From Clonostachys chloroleuca (taxonomy: Eukaryota; Ascomycota; Sordariomycetes; Hypocreales; Bionectriaceae), in the NCBI GenBank assembly GCA_037952775.1, contig JBANAY010000004.1:11656001-11720000 (forward strand): a stretch of 64,000 nucleotides of DNA, given 5' to 3'. Shown one piece after another: positions 49,126 to 61,190 of the stretch; within the stretch, counting starts at the first letter, position 1; each line of letters begins with the position of its first letter. Below the pieces are notes generated by a model. It ran no database searches. It was not told the DNA's origin and saw nothing but the letters and a program-made list of their open reading frames with translations. The translations under genes were made by a program, and so were the position numbers.

Positions 49126-50721
49126 CTATTCAGCTATCTTGATTCTCTCCAGGAACTCCACCATTGATTCAAGGCCGTTCGTCATGGCTGACTTCATCGC
49201 GTCTTCATGCCGTTCCTTGGTAATCATATAGCCCCTTTCCAAAACCAAGTCAAGTATTGCCGTATGCTCTGCTCGGATGATTTCTGACAGTACCTCGCCA
49301 TGGAAACTATGTTTTCCGTTGTGAACCGTTGGATCGCAATCTAAGATTCTCCCCAGAATGCCCAAACTACCGACTCTGATAGCTTTAAAGAGCACGTCGC
49401 CATTGCACTTGGCATTGCGGTCAAGAAGGAATTCGACGGTATCCTTGTGGCCTCCCTGGCACGCTCGATAAAGGGGGTTTGCAAGCCTGGCAAAGCCCCC
49501 ACGATGAACCTTTGTGCTGGCGCTCATGAGATGACGCACCATTTCTAGATTGCCGTCTCTGGCGTACCTGGCCATCTCGTCTCGTCGCCGATACCTGATC
49601 CTACGATCCTCATCGTGAATGTCAGGAAATGTGTTCATGACAAAATCATACATAGTCGGTGTGGGGGAGAGTGCTCTTTGATAGCACATCTCCATCAGAC
49701 TTTGGCCGGGTAGGCACTTTGGTGCATCGGAAATGGGTGGCGGAGAAGGTCGCACACTTGGAGGGAAAAGGACGCTGAGAAGAACATCCAAATTTCCACT
49801 GGCTATGGCGCCTGCGATGGCACCCTTAGTATTCTCATGGGCCCAATCGTAATGGCTTTGGTCATCTGAGAACGTGTAGGGCGCCTTGGAGAGGATATGT
49901 CTTTGAAACAGGTCTAATATAGAAACATGTCCACGGAAGGAGGCAATCCAAATTGGGGATGGGAAAAGGCCGCCACCGTCAGTTGGACTATTGTTGTTAA
50001 GGAAAAAGGCACAATAGTTGACTGAATCGACTTGAACGTACCTCAGGCCATGGCTTTGCTGCAGTAGATCCTCGGCCACTGAAACCAGGTTGAAGTAAGC
50101 TGCACCGCAAAGCAGATCGAGTTGCGCATTCGATGGCGGGGTTCTCTGGCTTGAACCACTTTGTCGCTCTAATGCACGCTCGACAGCTGGAGGGTTATAT
50201 TGATCAGGATAGATGACCCAGCACTCGCGGCCGTCTCCCTTCAACCACAGCTGCCGTTCGCCGGGACAGTTGGTGCCTAGCTCTAATGCCAGCCAGCAGA
50301 GGCCGTGGACAGTTTCATCTAGGGAGAGAGCATCATCAGAGAGATGACTCAAAGCCTTGGCAGCATTGCGAATCTCAATATAGCGTCCTACGTCTGGGCT
50401 TCGCTCGCCAAGAACACGGAAGACAAGGTAGCCGTGCCAAAACTTAATAGACCCGCAGGAGTCTTTACGTGACCACCACTCCCAGCCAACATACGGCGCG
50501 GAAAAAGAGTCCAGAATGTGCGATTGATAGAGAGCTGGCATGAAGATATCATCGAACTGTTCTGAGTACCCGCATTAGCCGGACCATAGAGAACCAATGC
50601 CGGTGGTAAGTCACTTACTGCATACCAACCTCAACCGGACACCGCGTTTTACGCCCCGGACTACGAGGCAATGAATGAGAATACGATAAAGGAGCTCACT
50701 AGGGAGATTTAGGATAGCCAT
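49126..50721 (-). CDS. Ankyrin-repeat protein with F-box-like N-terminus
   Basis: Two exons on the minus strand, 50721-50619 and 50561-49126 (512 aa). The short first exon supplies MAILNLPSELLYRILIHCLV, the start of an F-box-like helix pair, and the splice (GTAAGT to CTCAG) completes RLVCKQFDDIFMPALYQSHI. This layout is common in fungal F-box/ankyrin proteins. The C-terminal half has degenerate ankyrin repeats, for example NPLYRACQGGHKDTVEFLLD at about residues 405-425, with neighbours of similar spacing. The second exon alone would start at an internal Met and lose the F-box-like helix. Such proteins may act as substrate receptors, but here that is inference; the F-box is short and not certain. 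Confidence 0.72.
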
Positions 50722-51005
50722 GCTGGCTAAATAGTAAGGGAGGCGCATTTGACTACGCTGTTAGATGGCTGTGCACAGTGGGGGAGAATGAGTGAGGTTG
50801 TTAATCCAGCATCCAACCAACAATCCCGACATGCATGAAGTATGACCAAGCCCAAAAGAGGAAAGACAAACCTAAACGGTGGAAATATGGCGGATTTTTT
50901 TGTTAATTTTTATTTTCATTTTACCTCTTCGATTCTCAAATTAATTCTCCCACATATTTAGTACTCGTTTGGAACGGCAATATAAACCGTCTCAGTCGGT
51001 TCATA

Positions 51006-51619
51006 TCAAGCGGATGCATCCCGTTCAAGACCATCATACTTCGTCTCAGTTGAAGATTTTCCCTCGTTACCCGCCCGAGGATTGGCACTGTTGCGCATCT
51101 CGAACTTGTTCTCGGCCAGCCGGCTAGGATCGTTCTTGCTCCCAATCTTGGCATTCATAGCAGCCTGGATACCATCTCTAGTGCCGGAATCATCGAATCC
51201 CTCGTGCAAGTTTCTCCCCTTTGGACCATGGGTATCGACATATTGGCTGTTGACGTAGGAAGGTGCCTCTCCACCGTAAGAATCAGGCATGTTCTCTGAG
51301 CTACCAACATTGCGGGCGGTTGGATTTTCGTAGGATTCGTCTTGGGGCCCTTTACGATAACCTTCGCCAGGAGCGCCGCCTAGTTTACTAGATTCTGATT
51401 TCTTCTTCAAGTTGGATGTGTTGGAGTCTTCTAGATGAGCGCCGACGTTTTCAGCGAAAGCACCGCCCTCGCGGTACGACTCGGCGGCGAGAGACTCGGA
51501 TGGGACGGGCCCGGCAGCTTCCAGCTTATTCGACAAATGAGCACACGTATGTTACGTACAGAGGAGAGCTCCGGACTTACCTTGTTATCCTGAGCGCCGG
51601 TGTTCTTCTTAGGAGACAT
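51006..51619 (-). CDS. Small hydrophilic protein, conserved-looking, function unknown
   Basis: Two exons on the minus strand, 51619-51581 and 51524-51006 (185 aa). The start MSPKKNTGAQDNK joins LEAAGPVPSESLAAESYREG across a GTAAGT/AATAAG intron of 56 nt. The protein is almost entirely polar (Gly, Ser, Asn, Glu, Lys), with no hydrophobic core, membrane segment or signal peptide, like fungal hydrophilins or other stress-associated disordered proteins. I do not recognise a named family. Alternative starts inside exon 2 would lose the clean splice. Confidence 0.65.
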
Positions 51620-53281
51620 GGTGATGGTTCTGATACGTAGGTAGCAATGATTCTTGTGTTAAAATCTGTCGATATTCCGATACTCCTTGGTCAATATGAA
51701 GCCAAATTGCCTTTCATATACTCAGTCGAGGGTGGGCAGGTTTGTATGATGATGAATGACATCATCCTTATCAAGTTGCTCTCAAAATCATTACTGCAGT
51801 TTAGCTCTGCTGCTATGAACACCTGCCTAAGATTTACAGACTCTATTACATCATTTGGACTAGTGGTTGGAACAAGTGCGAATATATGGAGATGTTTGGC
51901 TAGCGCTCACTTTGTCTGAAGTGATGACGAAATTAGACTTCAATGGCGAACAAGCCCGGGTGTTGTTGGAACTTCAGCCAACATGAAGTAGGGGGCTTCT
52001 TGAGAAACCACATAATAAGAACCACTATAGGAGGGCGGTAAAGGACCCGGTCTCCCGGAGTCTAGACGTGAAAAGATGACATCGTGGTTAGCAGCGAGGT
52101 AGGAAAGCTACACTAGCCCTACCCACAAAATCTACTACGCAACATATTTCCGATATGGAATGATTTGTTGTGTTTTATCTATTAATTGCTATAGATTAGG
52201 CTTCTGCTTCAGTCTTTATTGACCGCGTTGGTGGAACGTTGCGATGGCTAATAAATTATAGACTGACAAATGTAGAGTAATCGAAATTAATGAAATCAAT
52301 AAGAGAGTAACTCATTCCTTCACAATGTGAAACGGCGTTGGGTGCACATCATTTATCTTAGAGAACTCTTTTACTACCCGGGCGCTGTATTATGAAGTCT
52401 ATCATTGCCTTTTATGGAATGCATCCCAACACGTATGGTCTGCAGAGCGAAACGACCAGCAGTGCTTTACACATGGGTATCCCTAGACTGCCTCATCCAG
52501 AAGATCAAAATTACTGTATTGGTTCCAAACAAGATATGATAGTGATATATGAGTGTTTTCGTGTATGCCTCCGGTATCCTGTAAGCATGAGGCCTACCCA
52601 AAAGCACAACGTGCCCACTACGAATCTGCTCTACTCTAAACCCTGGACTCCGTACTGTTTCCCCCATACATTGAAATGATATCAATTTGGCACAGAAATA
52701 AATCCATATTAGGAAACTTGGAGCCGGCCGGTGGCTATCCCATCGAATTTCTCCAGTCACGGACCTCTACCGGCATCGGTAAGACAAATGACATCGACGA
52801 CCTTTAGCGTCAGATTGTTCATGCAGTAAACACAAATTACCCATTTGCGCCTATCGAGCAGTTTGTTCTGCTTTACTTGGCACGCACGTTGGGAAAATAC
52901 ATGGACAAGTAACGACTGTGGTATCGAAACAGCCAGCATACGGTATCCTCGGACAGATTTCAACTGCATAGGTAATAGAAAGGACAGGGCTCTGCAGTTC
53001 TCAGACAAGGGCCTTTTTACGAAAATCTCGTGTTGCCGCCTGGATTGCCTTGTATTGGAGCTTGCAAATCTCATGGCAACGACTTGTCTCGCGTATACTG
53101 GGCTAACATGCCACGTCATGCTCGATGGTAAGTAATTCTTTTGGGTGACGGCCAATTGTCTAGGCCTTCCGTGCGTACGTACCACTGGCAGAGTCAACAA
53201 CTTGCCAAGCCAGGCCGAATCCATAAAAATTTAGCATGTCTAATTATTAATCTTGATCCTATTTATGCGTTCGTATGCACC
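51620..53281. other. Gene-poor DNA left of repeat copy B
   Basis: AT-rich stretches at 51650-51900 and 52100-52330. A minus frame of 155 codons at 52757-53224 lacks any recognisable motif and is not accepted. Confidence 0.45.
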
Positions 53282-53505
53282 CAAGTGGGTGACAAAGAGA
53301 AATGAGACATCTAATGGAAGAGTCATTATAAATAGACTACTTTTTATGATGAATAGAGAAATCTAGTAGTGTAACAAGAAGTAAAGTGACAGTATATGCT
53401 GTACTATCTCTTATGTATGTATTATTAGTCCTCAATAATCTGATAATACCGCTCGCAAGCTTGAAAATAAGCAGCTTAATGTTTGAGTGTCTTAATCTTA
53501 ATGTC
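53282..53505. repeat. Dispersed repeat, copy B (AT-shifted)
   Basis: Related to 42207-42420 in the same orientation and word order but much richer in A and T. Many C or G positions of copy A are T or A here, as expected after repeat-induced point mutation or long decay. Flanked by AT-rich DNA up to about 53570. Confidence 0.6.
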
Positions 53506-53917
53506 ACACACTTAACACCTTACTGAATGGCACATCACATTATAAATTAAAAACAAGGAAAAAGAAATCGGGACACGGACGGTATCCGCGGGTAGCTTCT
53601 AAGTTATGCCAAACAATGTCAAAGGCCCGAGGCTGAATCGACAGCACTGGTCAGGATTGTTCGGGTCGTCACATGGGAAACATGGGTGTCAGGTGCTGGT
53701 TCGCCAAGACCTTGAATGCCGAGAATTGCGCAACCACGCATGTTTTCTCCAGAGAATCAGGGTTCTACTCACCGCGTTCGTCATATGGAAGATAGCGACC
53801 ATGGGCCAGCGTCGACGCCTGAGTATGTTAAAATCATAGAATATTTACATCAGGCCGCAAGTCATTCACACTCTTTTCTCACCCTCTACTTGCGAAGGGG
53901 GAGTCAACACAAAGATC

Positions 53918-55285
53918 ATGAGAATAAATCGCAAGGCTGGACCTACTTCATTACTGCCGCAATGGCGATGGCAGCGACCGGGGCTGGTACGCAACAGTCC
54001 CAGAGTGAGCAGGTTGTGGAAAGCAATAATATCCGTATTATTCATACTTGCAGCGCTTCACTTCCTAGATAACTTCCAGAAGCATCGTGCGGAGCTTGCG
54101 ATAAAGTACACACCTACGAAATTTGGCCGTTTCTCAGCTATGATAGAAATGTCTCTCAAGGACCACGGGTGGCAACGGGATGGTGGGCCACCACCAAATG
54201 AAATAGGAGAACGATACTCTCGAGAGGATACCCTGGCACATCAAGATGAATGGGAGCATCTAGGGAGAGGATTCGAGGGTAGAGTATTCAAGTACCACGA
54301 AAATGTCATCAAGGTTTTCAGCAGCGAGAGAGCACCGCTGAGGAACTGCATGCCAGGTTCGAAACCACGGCTACGGTGGCCAACGGAAATCCCAGCCTCC
54401 CTTATTCTTGGAGGCCTGGTCAGTGAACAGAGAAGCCAAAACAATTCAGGCTTCCTGCCCGTCGTTGACTATTACCTTTCGCCTAGCACGGGGTTTGAAG
54501 CCGGAGAATGGCACCTTGTAACTCCATTCCTTCCGCTGGGTAACCTTGGGAAGCTGGCGCATCAATTGAGGAGGTCTGGCATCTCATATGCAGCTCGCGA
54601 ACTCGATATCATGTTCCGACCCTCGATTGAGCGTCTGTTGGAAGTGTTGGGCGGGATACATATGGATTCTGGGCTCTGCCATGATGATGTGAAGTTGGAC
54701 AATATATTCCTCGGTTCTTCGCAGCCGGTGCTAGACACATCAAACTTAAAGGCTGGTTCAGTAACAGAATGGCTTCTAGGGGATCTCGGCAACGTTCGTG
54801 AACGAGACCATCCGTATCATTCGTCAAACCTTTGGACACTGAGCGGGAACTTGCTTGACTGCCGAGCAAACGATGTACTTAGGCTGCTCAAGGTGTACAT
54901 GGCTTTTCTCAGGGAATCGATGGCCGAACCTGCAACATTCGACGAGGAGTTTTTCCAAGACTCACAGCCATGGAGCAAGCTGTTTTGGTCGGTTTGGGAA
55001 GACGCTCAGGAGGGACGAGGCCTATCTGCAAGCTCGGCTTTGGAGCTGTCGCGGAACACAGCACATAGGCCCACAGATAAGCCAAGAGAGAACGCGTACA
55101 TCGATCGTCAGCCAAGATCAAGATGGGACTTTCTTTGGCGAATGATAGCAGGAAACAGCGTGGCACGGCACTGGGCAGTGAAGAAGACACTTCGTATCAG
55201 TGCCGGAGACGCGGTGGCCAGGAAATGGGGGCTGGTCCTCCTCCTGAGCGTGCCTCGTGGTGCTTGTGATGCAGATACCCTATAG
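53918..55285 (+). CDS. Membrane-anchored protein kinase-like protein
   Basis: Single exon, 455 aa. A basic N-terminus is followed by one hydrophobic segment at about residues 36-52 (AIISVLFILAALHFL), then a kinase-like domain. The glycine loop is GRGFEGRVFKY, and VIKVF supplies the Lys position. The catalytic loop is GLCHDDVKLDNIFL (HDD instead of HRD, with the downstream K and N kept), and the metal site is GDLGN (DLG instead of DFG). The key Asp, Lys, Asn and second Asp are all present, so activity is possible. It looks like a fungal-specific, diverged family of type II membrane kinases; the substrate is unknown. The frame is open from the chosen ATG without introns. The C-terminal 60 residues are basic with no motif. 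Confidence 0.72.
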   Translation: MRINRKAGPTSLLPQWRWQRPGLVRNSPRVSRLWKAIISVLFILAALHFLDNFQKHRAELAIKYTPTKFGRFSAMIEMSLKDHGWQRDGGPPPNEIGERYSREDTLAHQDEWEHLGRGFEGRVFKYHENVIKVFSSERAPLRNCMPGSKPRLRWPTEIPASLILGGLVSEQRSQNNSGFLPVVDYYLSPSTGFEAGEWHLVTPFLPLGNLGKLAHQLRRSGISYAARELDIMFRPSIERLLEVLGGIHMDSGLCHDDVKLDNIFLGSSQPVLDTSNLKAGSVTEWLLGDLGNVRERDHPYHSSNLWTLSGNLLDCRANDVLRLLKVYMAFLRESMAEPATFDEEFFQDSQPWSKLFWSVWEDAQEGRGLSASSALELSRNTAHRPTDKPRENAYIDRQPRSRWDFLWRMIAGNSVARHWAVKKTLRISAGDAVARKWGLVLLLSVPRGACDADTL

Positions 55286-57989
55286 CTGGAAATATTGGAA
55301 TTCACATTCGTATGTGTGAAACCCCCTCGTCGAAATCCTAGTCGTATTTACATCAAACGAGGCAATCTCGTAATGCCGATATGGATGACGACGCTTCAGT
55401 CATACCTTTGTCGATGATCCTTTTGTCACTCTGAGTAAGTAATCCACTCAGCTTTCCTCGTGTCCCGAGGTGTGGGAGCAAAGGTTCGATGGCCACCTCT
55501 ACCAAAAGCGACACCGAGATTCATGAGCTAACAAATTCATTTTAGCATAAAAATTAATATAGCAAGCTTCAATCAGCATTCAAGATGCCCAATACGTTTT
55601 TATTATATTCACCAAAAACTAAGTAATTTTCAGACATGTGAACGAATGTCTTTCTAGTATATGCCAAGATAAGAATATATCTCAATGTACCTCCATGTAC
55701 CTGTGAGTACCCTATTGGCTGGCGGGCACTGCACTAGGTATGATAACAGAAACACCAAGCAAAGGAGGGCTGTGCACGCAGCGATCGCTCAAAGCTGTTT
55801 CAGCGCTGGGTGCCAATTGGTCGGAATTCAATTGCTGGCGCCTGTATGTGCTGTCGAGCGGGCGCGAAACAACTCGACAAACTGGTTCTTAGTGGTGAGG
55901 CGCGCGCGGAGTCCACGGAGTGGAGGCCTCAATGGGGACCGGGATGGGCGTCTCCCACATCCAGAGCACCCTAGGCTCGTATTAATATTAGGCTTAATAA
56001 ACATGCTTTTTTACGTGACGGCTGCCCTACGGATTAAGCTTATTAAACACCGTACTTAATAGTCGGACACCCTGGGCAATAATAAAAAACACAGCTCAGC
56101 GGCGTCGTAGGTGAATGGAAGCGCCATGGAAAACAACGGGCAATAAGTCATGTATGCGACAATCGTCTCTCTGGTTCAGAGACAGATCATTCGCCACGAG
56201 TTTGGCCTGAGTAAGAAGCCAAGAGTCTTGTTACCAGGTGTGGTGCATTATTATTGCGGAGGCGCCGGCTAACCCACAATGCCCAGACTGCCCAGACTTG
56301 CACGGATACGAAAATGGCCACTCCTGACACAGAAGCGCTGCCTGCCAAGAGCCTCCTTTTAGCAAACCAGAAACGCACGTCCAACTGTGGCGCGACGGCC
56401 GGTGCAGGGTGTGGGCATTGACGAAATCTGCCCCGAGTGTCTAGATCTGCTGCTTCTGCGCTGCTACTGAAATAGCGATGCGGTCATGCGATCTGCCCTC
56501 GAAATTAACACAAATAACCTTCCATTTGGGCTACCCACTCCTTATTAGTCGAGCGCCGGTGATTGTATCCATTGACACAGTACGTCGCACAGATCGATAC
56601 TTGGCACGGGGAGGGAAGATGCTTGCTGGTTGCCTCCCTAGGCGTACATAGTATGGAACGTTCATGGAAAGAGGACTGTTTGGAGACCTCCTTGACCAAG
56701 CCTGCCGATCAGAGGATAAGGACGAAGCCAACTAGAGCGTCGATGAAGCAGAGCTGGAATTACGAGTGGCAGGGGGCGAGATTTACTGTGGTCCAGGAGT
56801 GGAGAGACGGCGTTGAAGCCAAGAAGACGAGACCTGGAGCGTAGCGCCAAAAGATAAAATAATGCGCTGGAAAGCCAAGAGCAATAGCGCAGCGGGTTTC
56901 GATGGCTGGGTGGTGACGACGCCTCCAAGATCAGCCAGTGCCCAGGAGAGGTTGGTGGTGAGCTTGGCTTGTTAGCAAACTCTGGGCATGAGCTTGATTC
57001 AGGACAGAGACAGGCGCCTAGCGGCTCGGCCTGGGGAGAGAACAGCAACCTGATGCTGATCCATTACTATGCTTAACAGGATGGTATGTTTCAAGGGAGA
57101 TGGTGCGGTGGAGAAGCGCCCCTATTCCTGCCGCTTGGCCAAGACAATGGAACAGAAAGGCACGGGATGATACTTGCCGGACGGTGGTGTCGAGATGGGA
57201 GCTACAGTGCGCAGGGCGGCGCTGCACTGCGAGGCTGCACTATCGAGCCTAGCAGATGCCAGGCGATCTGGGCGGCGCGAAGGGCAATAGCGGCTGGGGG
57301 GCGAGCTGGCTGGCGGGCTCGTGTCAGTCTCGTCTGGTGTGAGCTCGCAGGAGCTCATACTGTAATATCAACCGGACGCACAGACCCGGGCAGGTCAATA
57401 AGGTCTGTACGAGCCGTGGATTTTAACTGGTGGGGGCCTCCCTAGTGCAGCTCCGCAGTAAGTTGGCCCGCTGGGGGCTGCCAGGCACAGGCCACTGATA
57501 GGGCAAGGGGGCTCGCCATTGGAGCTGCCCACCTACCGCTAAGCGTAAGGTTGGAGCAAGGTGCTGCGCCTCGCCGCCTAGCCCTGGCCCGGCCTGTCCC
57601 CTGTCAGCGTACCATCAGGGGGGTGCCGCCGGAATGGCAATTTATTGCTGGCAGGCCCGGCCTTCCTGCTGGTCGTCTGCTCCTGCCCTTTATCCTGTCT
57701 TTTAGAGACTACGACCACTTGATTTCGATTTGATCTCTTTGATCTCTTCTTCTTCTCATCCTCTCTTCCTTCAGTCACTCGCTCCGACTAATTGAATCAC
57801 TTGCCCCTGCCTGGCTTAAGGTAGTCGAGATTGGCCTCCTCCCTCATTGGCTTACTTTTCACACACTCACTCAACAATAAATTGCAAACATTTAATTCCA
57901 CGACCGTGTCGTTCTATCACCCGAGTCACAACGCATTAACGACTTTCAACTTGATTCAGAATCAAAGAAAATCTAAAAATCAGTTCACA
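55286..57989. other. Intergenic 2.7 kb upstream of the glucanosyltransferase
   Basis: No supported gene. AT-rich near 55540-55690 and 55975-56060, GC-richer from 56.7 to 57.7 kb. The segment 57720-57985 (C/T-rich, then A-rich) is a typical strong fungal leader for the GH72 gene. Confidence 0.5.
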
Positions 57990-59673
57990 ATGGTTTCCAA
58001 GACGCTTTCCATGCTGGCCCTCGTGGGTGCAGCTGTTGCCGAGCTCCCTCCCATCCACATCAAGGTACATTATCCCTCCCCGCGCAATGACCGCATTCCA
58101 ACTAGCAGAAGAGGCGCATCTGACAAAGATTGGTCAATAGGGCATGAAGTTCTTCTACGAGAACGGTACCCAGTTCTACATGAAGGGTATTGCTTACCAG
58201 GCAGAGATCGCCACTGCTGGCAGCACCACCAACACTGGCAACAACACTGACTACAAGGATCCTCTGTCCAGCGAGAGCGACTGCAAGCGTGATGTCCCCT
58301 TGCTCCAAGAGCTTGGTGTCAACACCATTCGAACTTATGCCATCGACCCCAAGGTCGACCACGACAAGTGCATGAAGCTCCTGGACGACGCCGGAATCTA
58401 CGTCATCTCTGATCTTTCTCAGCCTGCTCTCGCCATCAACCGTGACGAGCCTCAGTGGAACACCGAGCTCTTTACTCGTTACAAGGATGTCATCGACTCC
58501 CTTGCCAAGTACAAGAACACTATCGGTTTCTTTGCTGGTAACGAAGTCTCTGACGCCAAGAACAACACCGAGGCTTCCGCCTACGTCAAGGCCGCCATCC
58601 GTGATACCAAGAAGTACATTATTGACAAGAAGTACCGCCCCATGGGTGTTGGGTATGCCTCCAATGACCACCCCGATATCCGCAATGAAATCGCCGAGTA
58701 CTTCAACTGTGGTGAGGATGCCGAGGCTACTGATTTCTGGGGTTACAACATTTACTCTTGGTGCGGTAAGAGCAGCATGAAGGAGTCTGGCTACGACAAG
58801 TGGGTTGAGTTCTTCAAGAACTACAACGTTCCTGTCTTCTTCGCTGAGTACGGTTGCAACGCTGGTGGTGCTAAGACCCGTATTTACACCGATACCGAGG
58901 CTCTCTTCTCTGACGAGATGACCGGAGTATTCTCCGGTGGTCTCGTTTTCAAGTTCCAGCAGGAGGAGAACGACTATGGTGTTGTCGAGATCAAGAACGG
59001 CAAGGCTGAGAAGCAGGGTGATTTCGATGCTCTCAAGAAGGCCCACGCCAAGGTCAATCCCACCCGTGTCGAGGAGAAGGACTACAACCCCAGCACCGGC
59101 CGTGATCAGTGCCCTGCCGTTGGTGATGTCTGGAAGTCCAACAAGAACCTCCCTCCTACCCCTGACCAGACCCTTTGCGACTGTGCCGTTGCTGCCTCGG
59201 AGTGTGGCCCTGCTGATGACCTCGATGAGAAGGATTACGGCGGCATCTTTAATTACATTTGCACGGAGAAGGGCGAACTGTGCGCTGGTATCAACGGCAA
59301 CGCCACCACTGGTGTCTACGGTGCTTACAGCGCTTGCGATGCCAAGGCCAAGTTGACCTACCTCCTCGGTGCTTACTACAAGGACCAGAAGAGCGCTTCT
59401 TCCGCCTGCGACTACAAGGGTAAGGCTAAGGTCAAGAAGGCTAGCGCTGAGTCTTCATGCAACGCTGCCATTTCCTCCGCCAGCGCCCACAACAACAAGG
59501 TTGCTACCGCTACTGGTGCTCTGGCCAACCCCACCAGCACTTCCACCACCGGTGACAGCGGCAGTGCGGGTTCTAGCACTTCCATCTCCCGCGTCTCCAT
59601 CTTCGGCAACCTCGCCGTTGCCCTGTACAGCGTCGTTGCCCTCGGCGCTGGCGCTGCCATGATTGCTCTGTAA
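57990..59673 (+). CDS. GPI-anchored 1,3-beta-glucanosyltransferase (GH72, GEL/GAS family) with X8 domain
   Basis: Two exons, 57990-58064 and 58141-59673 (535 aa). This cell-surface enzyme elongates and remodels beta-1,3-glucan. Residues 1-18 form a signal peptide. The GH72 domain starts KGMKFFYENGTQFYMKGIAY; the acid/base Glu is in FFAGNEVSD (about 162) and the nucleophile Glu in FFAEYGCN (about 260). A Cys-rich X8/CBM43 domain follows (CDCAVAASECG, FNYICTEKGELC, YGAYSACDAKAKLTYLLG). Then come a Ser/Thr-rich stretch and a hydrophobic C-terminal segment after a small-residue GPI site. Presence of X8 puts it in the GH72(+) group, like yeast Gas1/Gas2. The 76-nt intron after the signal peptide is in phase 0. 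Codon use is strongly C-ending, as in highly expressed genes. Confidence 0.95.
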
Positions 59674-61190
59674 ACGCATCATATTTTGAGACTCTTGGAA
59701 TGTATTTATCGTCTTCATTGTCAGTTTGACTTTATGCTGGATACCAGACTGTGTTGGTCACGTTCAGTTTTCGCGGTGTTGCGTGGTAAATGCCAGTAGA
59801 ACGAATTAGCATGTTTTAATGGCACATTGGTTGCTCTACTTATTTTCAGATATTCTTTGTATCTATTAGCGAATTCCTGTGCATGTAGCCAAAAAGTTAT
59901 CATTATCTCTTACTCTCTCGACTTGTGACCCCCCTTGATATGTACATGTGTGTGTCTTACACTCGTTTTCAGTGACGGTTATCGAACCATAGTGATACTG
60001 CCTCCTCTGCAATGGACTTGTTGTGATCCCCTTCCCTTGCAAATAGGCTTGCCTCGGTCCCCATTTTCCCCTTGCACTCACAAGGTCGGAACTTTAACTA
60101 CACGGCCGATTGTGGGATTTGACGACTCAGCCAGGCTTTGGTTCTCCAAGGATACCACTGGCCTGTCACAATCTTCTATTTAGCCCTTTGGGATGTCTGT
60201 CGAGTGGGAGATCTATGTCAGTGCGGAGCTCTTGGTGATATTAAACGCTGGGTCATATGACCACAAGTTGATGAAACAATGTATCAAGGCAGATCGTAGT
60301 GACTCTGTCAAGGAGTCAATTTGAGCGAACTCGACGGTGATTGTTGTTTCTGATTTTTGTACGTCTCAGTTGAGCGTTGTGAATTCCCTCGGGGTAGGTT
60401 CAGGATGCTAACACCGGTCCAGATGGCCCCGTATGTCTCTCGGAGCGAACCAGCCACTTGTGTCGGTGATAATAGTTAAACTAGGTTTCCAGAGGTGAAA
60501 CGTTTATTCTGATTGACAAGGCATGCTAATGAGATTGTTCTTACAATACCTTAGCATATGTAGAGACTCCTGCCTCCACATCTAGATTAAAGCACGATCA
60601 CAGCCTCAAGCTGGTCACTGTCCAACGCCACTCCAAGGCCATTAAATATTGACAGAAGGTACATCCAAACGAGAGAGACTAACAAAAAAAAGGGTATCTG
60701 TTTTTTATTTTCTCATTTCATTATTGCCTGCCTGCCAGGAGGCTTCCCTTGCCATAGGACTTTCGAGGCTGTTCTGGTGCGTGGATTTTGTGCTATTTGC
60801 ACCAGTTCAACACTTACGGGGACCTTCATTCAGGCGTTCCAGTTCTCAGTCCACCTATCGGGGTAGTCTGATGTCTGGTATGAAGAGCTGCGTTAAGCTT
60901 CCAATCAAAATATGAATTCCGAGTGGTGTTGAGGTTGAGGCGGGCATGACTAAGCATGATCACGTGATATGAAGGCAGGTCGTCGTGTCGCCCTGGCGCC
61001 TGATTCCATCATCGTCGACGGAGCACTGGCCTGCCTGCTATTCAGCTACCCACTCCAGCTTCGACTCAACATCAACGTCACTTTGCAGTCTGCTCGCCTG
61101 GGCACACTACCTAGACTCTATTAGATTGCATTGTGCCCAAACTGACGACTTCGACTAAAACTCTAAGCTTTTGGAGCTTTACTCGCCAAG
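59674..61190. other. Intergenic 1.5 kb
   Basis: 3' flank of the GH72 gene, then AT-rich DNA without a supported gene. The last 250 bp before 61191 are the RPT2 promoter. Confidence 0.5.

Noticed and set aside
52757..53224. 155-codon minus frame
   Set aside because: No recognisable motif or splice structure, in a gene-poor region; kept out as unsupported.
58102..59046. 314-codon minus frame
   Set aside because: Antisense to the GH72 gene, whose strongly biased codons leave the opposite strand open.
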